57,696 bases of DNA from Candidatus Altimarinota bacterium (GTDB lineage Bacteria > Patescibacteriota > Gracilibacteria > BD1-5 > UBA2023): the NCBI GenBank assembly GCA_028689205.1, contig JAQTWP010000008.1:1-57696 (forward strand). The letters are read 5' to 3'. The notes beneath the pieces were generated by a model. The model did not search any database, was not told the DNA's origin, and saw only the letters and a list, made by a program, of their open reading frames with translations. Positions 30,170-41,293 of the stretch are shown here, piece by piece. Both the position numbers and the translations under genes were made by a program. Every line of letters starts with the position of its first letter. Position 1 is the stretch's first letter.

Positions 30170-31066
30170 ATGACAAAAGAAAATATATTATATAAAACCA
30201 ATAGACATCCTTATTTATTCTTGATACAAGTTATTAAATGGATTCTACCTATTATAGTTTTATGAATTATTTGATTCTATATATTTGATTCACTTTTAAT
30301 ATTATGAGTATCTATTCTTCTTGCTGTTATCTTAATTATTATAAACAAAAAAATATTCTGGTATAACTCTTACTTTTATATAACTAATAAAAAAATAGCT
30401 CTTAAGGTTAGAAATGGGTTTTTCAGTGAATATGAAATGAATCTCTACTTCAATCAAATCAAAGATATGGCATATTCAAAGAATAATGTTTTGAATTATT
30501 TACTTAATTGTTGAACATTTTTCGCTAGATCAAGTTGAGCAGAAGATGATAGTGGATTCACTGTTAACTTCATTCCAGATATAGAAAATGTCTTCAGTAT
30601 TATAAGTCAGCTATATTCACTTCCTCAAGAAAAAAGAGAAAAAATAAATAAGATTGAAGACCTTTTTGATAAAAAAACTATACTGACAAAAGATGAAATA
30701 ATTAAGACTGAATTGGAACATTTATTATCTCTCAAATGAATTATTGATTGATACGTTTTGAGTGACAATGATAAAAGATTCGTCTTTGAGAATGAAGAAG
30801 ACAGGAATCATTGAGTTTATGAAACAATTAAAAGGGAAGTGGTTTATTGTATTACACATGATGAATTATTCAGAGATCCAGATGCTCCAATAGTTTTCAA
30901 ATATTGAAACAAGGTTATTTTTCCGGCAATTTGATTCCATGAAATCAATAGGAAAATGATAGTCTCTTCTTCTCCATGAATTAATGTGCACGAATATCTT
31001 ATCAAAAAATTAAAGCTTTTTAGAAAAGATGATGCAACTCTACTTATAGGATTTGACTTAAATTAA
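30170..31066 (+). CDS. Membrane protein with bacterial PH-like domain, 298 aa
   Basis: Two membrane helices (about 15-60; WILPIIVLGIIGFYIFD, ILGVSILLAVILIIIN) are followed by a PH-like beta domain (FYITNKKIALKVRNGFF, then NLYFNQIKDMAYSKNNV) as in the YdbT/bPH_2 family. A charged helical C-terminal region follows, ending in a small beta domain (GFHEINRKMIVSSSPG). Family members are membrane stress or transport accessory proteins of unclear role. Native by TGA use. It starts a group with the two following genes. Confidence 0.75.
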
Positions 31067-31107
31067 GTTTTCTGATATTTTTAAAACATTATTACTAATT
31101 AAAAATT

Positions 31108-31488
31108 ATGGATGAAGTATTAAACCAAAAAATAAATTCTCTTTTTGAGATTTTTGTAGGATTTCTAATTGTTGATTGAGATGTTGAAGAAGTGGAATAT
31201 GAAAATATGTTTTTAGAATTTTTTGATTACTTGGAGGCATATACCATTTGAGCAAAACCAGATTTTTCTTTCGAAGATGTTATAATGAAAATAGCAGAAG
31301 ATACAGATAATTTTTCAAAAAATGCTAATTTTCTTAATTCCGTAACTAATCCGGAAGAAAAAATTGCAATATTAGTAGCTATTTCGAAGGTTGTTTTCGC
31401 AGATGCAGATTTTAGTGAAACTGAATATGTACTTTTTGAAAAACTAATGGAATTTTGGAATATTTCTAAAAAAGATTTAAATATATAA
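31108..31488 (+). CDS. TerB-like helical protein, 126 aa
   Basis: All-helical with acidic pairs as in the TerB/DjlA fold. IFVGFLIVDGDVEEVEYENMF resembles the first metal-binding helix pair, and KIAILVAISKVVFADADFSE the second (ADxdfsExE). Residues ending each helix (ETEYVLFEKLMEFW) fit the family. TerB proteins bind calcium and appear in tellurite or phage-stress operons; no other Ter genes are in this window. The stop is 2 bp from the next start. Confidence 0.7.
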
Positions 31489-31490
31489 AA

Positions 31491-31988
31491 ATGTTCACAG
31501 TAAGAGATTATCAAAAAAAAGATATTCCGCTCCGTGTTAAATGGTTTAATAATGAAAAAATAAATCAATTTCTCAGTAATGAAAACCAAGGAAAAACTAA
31601 TTTAGAAAAACAAACTGATTGGTTCAAGAGATATTCCAGAGATATTTCTAAGAAATTTTTCACATTCGAGTATGATAAAAAACCCATATGATTTATGGGT
31701 TTTTCTAATATTAATTTCACTAATAAAAACGCAGATATTTTCATTATGATATGAGAAGATGAATATCTTGGTAAAGGATTATGAGAAACTGCCATGAAAC
31801 GGTTAATAGAATATTGATTCGGAGAATTAGAGCTTCATAAGATTTGCCTTTGAGTTTTTGATGAGAATACCAGAGCTCTTAATTTATATAAGAAGTTGTG
31901 ATTCGAGATTGAATGAACTTTGGTTGACGACGCTTTTTTTGATTGAAAATATCATGATACTTTAATAATGTCTATTTTTAATAGGTAA
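31491..31988 (+). CDS. GNAT acetyltransferase (RimJ/RimL-like), 165 aa
   Basis: Starts MFTVRDYQKKDIPLRVKWFN, the usual opening of RimJ-type enzymes. The acetyl-CoA-binding pattern is DEYLGKGLGETAMKRLIEYG (about 88-107), then LHKICLGVFDENTRALNLYK and KLGFEIEGTLVDDAFFDG, all typical. RimJ-like proteins acetylate N-termini or small amines. Several key glycines (GLGE, LGV, KLGFEIEG) are TGA, so the gene is intact only with recoding. It follows the TerB-like gene by 2 bp. Confidence 0.9.
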
Positions 31989-32022
31989 AAGTTTTAAAGG
32001 ATAATAATTAACCGTGTGGATA

Positions 32023-32052
32023 TTTACATAAAATATCAAATTATAGTATACT
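32023..32052 (+). promoter_or_regulatory. Promoter of the first giant-protein gene
   Basis: TTTACA (32023-32028), an 18-bp spacer and TATACT (32047-32052), 28 bp before the ATG at 32080. Confidence 0.55.
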
Positions 32053-32079
32053 GCTAACATATATAATTAATTAAAAAAT

Positions 32080-34086
32080 ATGCCAAACAGATTAGAATGA
32101 CTTAGTTCATGACTAGATTTAGAGAAAAAAGCTAAAGCAAATAACAATGAGTTAGAACTGAAACAAAACTTAGCAAATATAAAAACAGTATTATCAAATA
32201 AACCTACACCAGAAGAAATTACAATAGCTAAGAAATTCCTAGTTAGTCTTAAAGAGCTTAATGAATTCTATAATGCAAATAAAGATAAAACATCTTTAGA
32301 AGCAGATACGAAATTATGAAATCTTATGGATGAATATATAATTTTTAAAGAAACTCAAACTCTTCTAACTCCACTAAAACAAACTCCTCAAACCTCTCCA
32401 GAAGTAATTGATAATAATTCTAATTTTGAGAATCTTTTCTCCGAAACAAAATCAACTATGATATTAGATATCAAAAAATTAGTATCTGATAGTGTAAATG
32501 ATAAATTCAAGGATTTAAAACCTACCCAAAGAGAAAATATAAAGACTGCTATTGCAAGTAAAATTACTACTTCATGAATTGCAGATTCACTTGTTGGAGG
32601 TTTTTCTTCTAAACTTAAATGATACTGAGACCTATTGGCAAAAAAAGATTATAAATCAATTCTTAGTGTATTCGATGAAGATAAAGATTCTGCTAAAAAA
32701 ACTGAGGAATCCACTTGAGATAAGTTTTTGGCCCTACTTAATTGACAACTTACAACTATAGATTCTTTTATTCAAAAAAATAAAACTAATCCTAATCTAG
32801 ATAATTTTTTGAATAGTCCCATAAATATTGAATCTATAACTTCTGCTACAGATATTAATTCATATAAACCTTCAACTTCAGAAGAAGAACAAATGTTTTT
32901 GAATAATATTAAGGATAAAATAAAAGAATATGATACTAAAATTGAATTTGCAGATAAAACTAAAGAACAGATTTTTGACCAAGTGACTAATTTACCTGAT
33001 TTTATGATAAGCTCTGTCGCAAAATTCATAGCTTTTTTTGCTTCACTTCCTATTATTGGTAATTTAATTAAATCTTTTCTAGGTTTGAAATGAGATAAAA
33101 AAGAAGATATAGAAACTGAAATAGAATCAGAGTTTGAAATGAGAAAAAGTACAAAAAATTTACAAGAATATTGAATTCAAACTGGTAAAAATTGAGAAAA
33201 AACCGAAACTCAAAAAGATCCAAAAATTAAAATCCTAGAAGATAAAGATCTAAGTTCTATGAAACATAAACAACTAGATAAATTTTTCGAATACTGTAAA
33301 GAAAAACAAGTAAAAGTAACTTCTCCAGATTTTTGGTACGATGTTTTTGAAATTAAAAAAATTGAAATGGACTGAGAGGAAAAAGATGGTAAAAAAACTA
33401 AAACTATAGTTGAATTTAATATAAATATTGATGAGAATGATTTTGATATAAATAAAAAACCACAAAAGAGTTTCTTTGATAAACTAAATGCACTTAATCC
33501 TAAAAAACTAGAAGAAACCCAAAAACCCGAGTCTGAAAGTTCAACTTGAATTATGCCTACTACTTCAGTTGCAGCTTGAATTTCTGTACTTCCAGATGAG
33601 GATAAAGCAAGACAAAAACCAGCAACTCCAGAGGAAGCAGCTAAATTCGAGGCAATTAAAGCAAGGGATTCTATTATAAGAAAAGCAATATTAGACGCAA
33701 TTGTAATACCATTTAGTATTAATTATTTATCAAAAGTAAATTGAGTTGAATATCCCGAAGTAGTTTCATTTGATTCTTCTTCTCAAATCCTTAATATCTG
33801 AAATCAAAAATATAAATTCTCTATTCCTGATTTTACAACTAAAACAAAAATATTTGGTAGAGAAGTTGAGGTTGATGTAAAAAATGCAAAAATCGATTGA
33901 GTAAACATTTCTTGAGAAAATTTCGTTTTTGCTTCTAGTTGAGAAGCTATTTGAACAAGAAGAAATTGAGATCCTACCTCAAAAACTAAAAAGGAAATAT
34001 GAGATTTAACTTGTTTACTTCTTAATAACTGAAGGTTTTCAATGAAAGATTGAAACAAACAAATCAATATAGCTAAAGTTTCATAA
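32080..34086 (+). CDS. Large unknown protein 1 of the 32-41 kb block, 668 aa
   Basis: The first 280 residues are helical, Lys/Asn/Thr-rich (MPNRLEGLSSGLDLEKKAKA). One hydrophobic helix sits near residues 310-330 (VAKFIAFFASLPIIGNLIKS), directly followed by a charged coiled region. A globular part follows (FEYCKEKQVKVTSPDFWYDV ...) and a beta-rich C-terminal domain (about 545-668; VEYPEVVSFDSSSQILNI, then NISGENFVFASSGEAIGTRR). No known domain. No N-terminal signal peptide is visible, so either it is cytoplasmic and membrane-bound or exported by another route. Glycine is mostly TGA. Own promoter and terminator. Confidence 0.7.
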
Positions 34087-34102
34087 TATTAATTTAATTA
34101 TG

Positions 34103-34132
34103 AAGACCATTTATCTAAAATGGTCTTTTTTT
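34103..34132 (+). terminator. Terminator after giant gene 1
   Basis: AAGACCATTT (34103-34112) and AAATGGTCTT (34118-34127) form a perfect 10-bp stem followed by T residues. The T run overlaps the -35 box of the next promoter. Confidence 0.9.
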
Positions 34133-34159
34133 GCATTTAAAAAATATATATGATAAAAT
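34131..34159 (+). promoter_or_regulatory. Promoter of the second giant gene
   Basis: TTGCAT (34131-34136), a 17-bp spacer ending in TGA and TAAAAT (34154-34159). It begins within the T tract of the preceding terminator, a very compact arrangement. Confidence 0.7.
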
Positions 34160-34212
34160 GCTAGTGAATTGTTTAAAAAACAAAAACAAATTTTATTTTT
34201 AATAATATAGCT

Positions 34213-34398
34213 ATGACTCATTGAGCAAAAGAATCTGCAGTAAATTATAATGCACTTGAAGATTTGAATAATAATAAAACCAAATTAGATGAATATATAA
34301 GCAAGCTATGAGAGAATTGACTTACTGAACAAGAATTAAAAAAAATCTTATCAAGATATAATGCTGAAAAACAATCTCTAATAGAGTGAAGTAAATAG
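34213..34398 (+). CDS. Large unknown protein 2, N-terminal part up to an in-frame TAG, 61 aa
   Basis: ATG at 34213 opens MTHGAKESAVNYNALEDLNN and a helical hairpin (LGENGLTEQELKKILSRYNA), then meets TAG at 34396-34398. The same frame continues without another stop for 501 codons. So this is either a short separate gene, or the first 61 residues of a 562-residue protein interrupted by one nonsense codon. The TAG is not a recoded codon elsewhere in the window: several other genes end at TAG (for example galU, tlyA, uvrC). A sequencing error or strain-specific mutation is also possible. Confidence 0.6.
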
Positions 34399-35904
34399 CA
34401 AATCAAAAGCGTTTTATTAGATGCTATAGTTAATAAATGTTACCAAGAATTGCTAACTACAAATTGAATATGATCTTCAAAAAAACTAAACTGAAAGATA
34501 GATTTAAGTAATACTAATGTAAAATTTGAAGATTATAGTAAGCTTTTTTCAAATAGAGTTGTAGTTAGTTTTGATGAATTACTGATTCTGAAAAAACTTT
34601 GAATTAATTTCAGACAAATAGGTAAACTTCTACAAGAAAAAATAGATAATAAGGATACTTGAATTAAAGTACAAGAACCAGTTATAAAAACAAAAGAACC
34701 GATTGCAAAAGATATTATATCACCAGTACAAACTATACAACAAATTTCAGTACCAAAACCAGAAGAAGCTCCAAAGGAAATCAAATTACCAGAAAAAATT
34801 CAAGAAAAACCAGTTGCAAAACCAGTTATAAAAACAAAAGAAATAGTAGCTGAACTAAAAAAACCTACTAAGAAAACAATAGTAGAAATTAAACAAAAAG
34901 TTTGTGAAAAACCTAATAAACCAAAAATTAAGAAACCATCAACACATATTAAAGTTCCAGAAATTATCCAGTCTCCAGATATTATAGCTTGAGATAATGC
35001 TATTGTGATTGGTAATAATGTAAGGATAAGAAATAAAAATTGAACATTTAATTGAAATGAAAATGTTAATAAATCAGATAAGTTAGTTCTTACTTGAGAA
35101 ACTGTTAAAATGAAAAAGGGATTATATTATTGAATAAAAATGGAAGATAATACAACTTGATTTATTCATTCAAAATATGTAAAAATTGAAAAAAATTCTA
35201 AGATAGAAACAAAAGATGATTCAAAGGAACTTTTAGAAAAAGCAAAACAAGCTCTTTCTTCTGCAATAGATTCTACCAAGATATTCGAAAAAGAATCTTC
35301 AGCTCTAGAATGAGAATTAAAGAGTGCACATTCTAATTTAATTGAAGCACGTAAAAAGGCCGAAGAAGTTCAAAAAGATTCAAATGCTAAATTAGAAGAT
35401 ATTAATAAAGTTCTTGAAGATTTAAAAACTGCTCAAGAAAATTATGAAAAAATAGCTAAAGAATTAGCTGACAAAGCTGAAATTGCAAGGAAGAAAACTG
35501 AAGAACAACAAAAAATTAAATCAAATTTTGATGAAAAAATAGCTCAAGAATTAGCTGACAAAGTTGAAGCTTGAGAAAAAGTTGTTGTTGCTGAATATAG
35601 TGTAATCTGAAGAGAACAAGATAATATTGATATGGATTCTCCAGGAAGAAAAATTTGAAAAGATAAAGACTGAAATAAATATTATTATAGAGAAACTGTA
35701 TATGAAAATGATTTTGAATTATTTAAAGATAGAAAAGATAATAAATATTATCTAAAAATGAATACTGGCTTGTTTTCATATGATATATTACCACCTTTTG
35801 ATAAAATACCTACAAAAGAAGAATTAAACAAAAAAATAGATGAAATGTCCAAAAAATATATGGCTTGAGATTCTAGAAAATTCGAATTAGTAAGTAAAAT
35901 TTAA
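34399..35904 (+). CDS. Large unknown protein 2, main part with SH3b domain and coiled coil
   Basis: This is the open frame after the TAG. There is no early ATG; the first is deep inside the SH3b domain, and a TTG at 34450 is the only ordinary alternative start. The order is: a helical N-part (QIKSVLLDAIVNKCYQELL), a Pro/Lys/Glu-rich linker (about 34660-34960) with repeated KEP/KP motifs, a bacterial SH3 domain (NNVRIRNKNGTFNG, then GIKMEDNTTGFIHSKYVKI), and a long coiled coil (about 35220-35580). A beta-rich end follows (KYYYRETVYENDFELF). SH3b domains bind peptides or wall polymers. TGA-glycines are dense. The intact domain downstream argues that the frame is under selection. Confidence 0.65.
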
Positions 35905-35917
35905 AAATTAATCAATT

Positions 35918-35953
35918 AAAAACCCTAGAAAATTAATTTTCTAGGGTTTTTTT
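35918..35953 (+). terminator. Terminator after giant gene 2
   Basis: A 14-bp stem (AAACCCTAGAAAAT and its complement) around a 2-nt centre, then seven T. Very strong. Confidence 0.9.
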
Positions 35954-35973
35954 GAAAAAATAAGTCCCAAAAT

Positions 35974-36002
35974 TTGTAAAATAAAAAATCTTATGATAAG
36001 AT
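35974..36002 (+). promoter_or_regulatory. Promoter of the third giant gene
   Basis: TTGTAA (35974-35979), a 17-bp spacer ending in TGA and TAAGAT (35997-36002), 32 bp before the ATG at 36035. Confidence 0.65.
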
Positions 36003-36034
36003 GAAGAGGAATTTACTTTTTTAAGATACATAAT

Positions 36035-39000
36035 ATGTCAGATCTAAAAGAAAATATTGATTACAGTAGTGAATTATTACCTTTACAAAACGCAATTGAA
36101 AAAATTGATGATAAAGATAAAAAAACTATTGCAGAAGCAAAATTAACTAAACTAAAATCAGAAATTGCTGTATGAAAAACTAGAGCTTGCGCTATTGAAG
36201 AGATTAATAAATTAAAATCTGAATATATTTGAGCTTCAAAAGAAAAAATAGAATTATCACCAAACATTAAATTACTTAAAGATAAAATAGAAAAACAATC
36301 TAAAGAACCATTGACTGCATTATCTTTATCAAATATATTAAAAGAACTTCCAAAGGATGATTTAATAGGTCGTGCCTATGTAGTACAATATGTTATTTGA
36401 AAAGTAAGAAAAGACTGATATGATATCATTCTAAATAAAAAATGAGTATCATTATCAACTAATGATGAAAATATCAAAAAAAATTGAGTTGCACTTGAAA
36501 CAACCTTTAATAATCATATAGAAAATGAAACTATAAATAAAAAAGATATTGAACAAGCCTTAATTATTAGTTCTGGCTCACTTACAGAATTTTCTCAAAC
36601 TTTTTGAGATAATGTTCCAGACAATATAGATAATAAGGATTATGTTAAATATTTAATTAAAAAACATTCACTGTCTCCTTGTTTTTCAAAAGAAGAAATA
36701 AAATCAAATAATAATTTATCTCAAAATGAAAAATCATTACTTATTAGTTATACTTGTTGAGGTATTAGTAATTCTGATATTAATCCAGTTATAAAAAATT
36801 ATGAAGAAATGAAAAAACAAGCTAAAATTGTTTTTGAGTCAAATACTTTTAAAATTTTGGATAAAACATTGTCTTGAGATAATACCACAAAAGACGCTGC
36901 AGATTTGGCAAAAACAGTAACAGAAGATCCATCAGTTCTTGCTGGTAAGCCCATGACTACAATAGCAGCAGTAATTGCTTGAGTTTTTGCTCTTTGATAT
37001 CAATGAAAAGGTAAATGATTTAGTCTATGGAGTTGATTAAAAAGATGATTCATGTGAATTATTGCTTTATTTGTAGGCTGAGCTGTAGCAAAAGAATGGT
37101 GAATGAATCCAAAAGCTTTATTAAAAGAATGAATGGATTTAATGAAAAAATGATGAGAAAAAGCAAAAGACGCAGCAAAATGAGCTACTGAAAGTTCTGA
37201 AATTCCAAAAAATCCTATTTTCGAAAAATATAAATTATTATTAATAAATCAAAATAATAAAAAATTAAATAAAGAAAAAATATTATCAACTTTTGATGAA
37301 TTATCTAAAAATCAAAATTTTTTAAAATCGCCAGCTAGCTTGTTAAAAATATTTGAAACAGAAAAAAACGAAGAAAATTTAAAAGATACTCTAAAAACTT
37401 TAGGAATTGATATGTCAGAATGAACAAGAGAATACTACAAGTATATTTTTACTGAAGTTTATAATGAAAGAACTACAAATGTTTGAGAATGCACAGAAGA
37501 TGAAAAATTATGATTTTATTTAGAAAAAAAAGAAAAACCTGTAGCCATACCTAGTGGTTCTGCTAAAAATTCTTGAAAATGAATTAGTACATGAATTGTA
37601 TTATCATCTAATCAGAGATTAGACAAAAATTGAAACTTATTAACTTGAGAGTTTTTAAAAAATAATGACTGAACTGAGGTGCTTATTAATTGAGAAAGAA
37701 GAAACAAAGAAAAAAATAAAGTAGAAACTTTTAAAGATGGAAAACTAATTTTTACATATGAATGAGTATGGAATGAAAAAGGTCAATTTAATTGAATAGT
37801 AAGATATAATAATTGAACTTGAAAAGTGGATATATTTGAGAATTGAGAAATTAAAGATTATACAATTGAATATATGGGGTGATTAATATGACTTCTTTGA
37901 CTAACCCTAGCTCCAAGTCTTGCCTGACCTGGATGAGTAGTAGTTTCCTGAATTGCCTGAGTAGGATATTCAATAGCAGATTTATATAATCAAGATGAAG
38001 ATCTGCTTCGGGATATGCTTAAAACATGTCATGTTGTAGATAAAAGATTTGAATGAGGTAAAAAAACCTTATGGGATAATGCTTTCGCTGCAATATGATT
38101 AGTTCCGTGAATAAAACAAGTTCTCGTAGTTGCTAAAATATCAAAATATGTTAGCAAATTATCTCCTGATAAAATGCAAAAAATTATGGGAATAGCTTGA
38201 AAAGTTACAGAAAAAATTGCAGAAAAAACTAAGTGAGCCATTAAAATCTGAGAAAATACAAAAAATTGAATTTTATCTTCCAAAAAAATAGAAAAACTTG
38301 TAAAAAGAAGAGATTTCCTTAATAAGGAGGCTTCTCAGATTTGAAAAACTAGAAAAGAAATTGAAAAATTAAATAAAGAAATTAATGAAATTGAAAGTGC
38401 AATTAGAAATAGTCAAAATTGATTAAATTGAGCTAAAGAATCTGCTAAAATTTTTCAATCACATAAATCAGACAAATTAACTAAAGTTAGTTCATTTTTT
38501 GATAGAAGATATGTAAGCAAAACTGTAAATTGATTCAAAGAATGACAAAAATTAGAAGTTTGATGAGATATTTTTATAATGACTAAAGATTGAAAATTAG
38601 CTTGAAGTATAGATTGAAAAAAAGTTGAATTTACTAAAAAACAATTTTTAAATCATATTAATACTTTATCGCCTAAAGAAAAAGAGCAATTTTTATTTTG
38701 ATTAAAAGAAGCTAAAATATTAGCAGAAAAAATATGAAAAATTAGAAATATATCTTGACACCAAGTGCAAATTACTGAATGATGAGTCTGGCATATAGTA
38801 GATAAAAAAACATGAACAATTCTTGAATGAGAAGCTTTGGAAAAATTTTTACATACAAATATAGGCGAATTATCCAAAAAATTCTTTATGATGTCTATTG
38901 TAGAATGATGAGTAAAAATGAAAGAATGAATTGTTTCTGGATACGAAAAATTCTGAGTAAAAACAGTTTGGGATTATTTAGAAAAAGCTTGATATAAAGA

Positions 39001-39391
39001 AGGAGATAAATCAAAATTATTTTGACAATGATCTAAACCAATTGATGCACTTGGATGAATTGTTTTGACTCCACTAACTACAATTAGGCAACTTATTGAT
39101 GCTATCCCAAATAAAGAATGGGAAAATATATTTAGAATATTAATATCTTGAAATAAAAATACAAAAGTTTGGTGATGAGTTGAAAATTCAAAATGAGTAT
39201 TTGATTTCTTTGGTAAATTATTCTTAGAATCATGAGCTGCAAGAGCGTGAGCTATATGATGAGTAATTACAAAAGCAGATTCTATGATATGAGATAAAAA
39301 TAACTGAGCTGTAGATGAGATATGAGATTATGCATTTTATAGATATGGCTGAATCGTAAATACTTTAATTATGAAAACTTGGTTTAATTAA
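36035..39391 (+). CDS. Giant unknown protein 3, 1118 aa, with membrane segments and MORN-like region
   Basis: N-terminal helical domain (MSDLKENIDYSSELLPLQNA). Two hydrophobic helices sit near residues 303-350 (PMTTIAAVIAGVFALGYQG, then GIIALFVGGAVAKEWG). A globular part follows to about 560, then MORN-like beta repeats (about 567-612; FTYEGVWNEKGQFNGIVRYN). A Gly-rich hydrophobic stretch comes next (about 613-650; GGLIGLLGLTLAPSLAGPGG) and then NAFAAIGLVPGIKQVLVVAK, which recalls the pre-toxin region of polymorphic toxins, weakly. A coiled coil and a large C-terminal part follow without recognised motifs. No signal peptide. TGA is the dominant glycine codon. A toxin-like role is conjecture. 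Confidence 0.7.
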
Positions 39392-39416
39392 AAAATTAAT
39401 TCTAATAAAATAATAT

Positions 39417-41279
39417 ATGTCAGAAAAATTAACTAATTCAGAAATACCAGTTGAAAAAACTCCAGAGCAAATAGCTCAAGAGCTTGAAAAAAAAGCAAAA
39501 GAACTTGAAGCTTCTTGAAATAAAACTGAATCAGAAAGAAAATTAACTCTTGCTAAAAAAGTTAGAGCAATAGAATCTGATACTGTCACAGGTACTACAG
39601 AAGTTAAACTAAAAAATCTTCAAGCAAATCTTCCAGAGTTGGAAAAAAAAGATTTTGAAGATGCTAAAAAAACTGCTTGAATAGTAGTTGCATGAGCCTG
39701 ATTAACTATTGCAGTAAAAACTATTTCTGATAAGATTGATAATTCTGGACTTGGGGCACTCGGTTTTAAAGATGTTATAAAAGATTGGCTGAAAGAAAAC
39801 CTTACAGAAGAACCTAGCGAAGATGATGGTCCCTTTGATAAATTTATACATAAATTAAAATTAGTATTTTTAACACCTTTTGCACTAGCTTTTGGATTAT
39901 CAAAAGAAGATTTAAAGACTAAGACTGAATGAGTTGTTGCAGAAGTTAAAGATGAAGAATGAAAAAAAGCAGAAGATTTAAAAAATGATCCAAAAACTAT
40001 TGAAGCAGAGAAAATTTGAAAGGATGTTGCTTATAATCATATGATAGATCATGTTTTTAATAGACAAAACCGTAAAGAATTCAGTGGATGGTGGAGTTCT
40101 ATTTGAGAATGAATTCAAGATTGAACTTGGAAAAAAGATGAAAAAAATGCTGAAAAAGAATTAAGTGAATCTGCGAAACGTATTCTGCATTATGATTTTA
40201 TAAAAGGTAAAACTTATAATGAATTAAAAGTATATAAGAATAAACCTGAAACAATGGATATTCCTAATATAAAAGAGGAAAAAGAACAACAAGCAGCAAA
40301 ATTAGCTATAAATTCAATATTAAATATTGAGAACGAAACTTGGATAGAGAATAATCTTAAAACCGAATTACCAAATTGGAAAGATAGGCCAATTTACGAA
40401 ACTATGACCTCTCTTTATAAATGAATATGATTTGAAAAAATTGTAAGAATAAAAAAATCCCTAGAATGAGTTGACTGGAAAAATCCTTGAGATATTACGG
40501 CTAAAATTTCTACTTTAATGCTCACAAAAAATTGAAACTGAAATTATTGAGGAATTGTATGAGAAAATCTTGAGTCTTTTCGTTCTCAATGACTTGATAA
40601 TGAAGTTGTAACTCGTGTACTTGATACAGATTGACATAGAACTGTAAAAGATTATAGAAATAATGTATTAAAGGGTACTCCATATAAAAATCCTTTAGCA
40701 CAAAAATTTTTATTAGATCTTACGGAAGAAAAATGATTTTCAAAAAAAGTAATGTGATTATTTAATGCATTTTGATTCCAAAAATATTCAGAAAATTTTG
40801 CACAATGAGAAAATTTAACTGTTAGACAGTTATTAATTCTAAAAGCATTAACAAAATGAGAAACTAATCCTGAAAATATGTCAAAATGAATGAGGGCCGA
40901 AGTATTCATGGTATTATTTTGAATTATTTTTGAAAAAAACCCAATTTCTTTAACATGAGATAAGATTATTGAATTTATAAAATCACCTGATAATAAATAT
41001 GTAAAAGAAGTGTATGAATTCGTTTGAACTCAAGTAGATCGTACTTCATATGAAGGAATGTTAATTGCTATGGGGGTATGAGAAGATGCATTAAAACTCT
41101 TAAATGAAATACGTGAAAAAGATCCTGCAATTTTTTATTGAACGATAACATTTATTTCATTATCATTTGTTGCAGCATATTATTTTAGAGTTCCAATGAT
41201 TACTGCATCAATTGCACGGACAATTATTATTGCTTGAGCTTGAATGGCGGGAATAACATATATATGAAGTAAATGATAA
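39417..41279 (+). CDS. Giant unknown protein 4, 620 aa, membrane-associated
   Basis: Begins MSEKLTNSEIPVEKTPEQIA, then a coiled coil and a hydrophobic helix at about 84-102 (AGIVVAGAGLTIAVKTISD). A weaker one follows near 150 (LVFLTPFALAFGLSKED), then a large globular region. Two closing helices lie at about 570-615 (AIFYGTITFISLSFVAAYYF, then IARTIIIAGAGMAGITYIG). It starts 25 bp after giant gene 3 and shares its order: charged coil, hydrophobic hairpin, large globular part. Function unknown. The gene ends SKG followed by TAA, its last codon before the stop being TGA-glycine. The plus-strand terminator at 41363 lies inside the oppositely oriented neighbour. Confidence 0.7.
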
Positions 41280-41293
41280 TAATAAATTCTTAA

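Noticed and set aside
36035-39391. A polymorphic toxin assignment for giant protein 3
   Set aside because: The Gly-rich hydrophobic stretch resembles pre-toxin regions only loosely, and no nuclease, deaminase or immunity gene can be identified. Kept as a remark, not a call.
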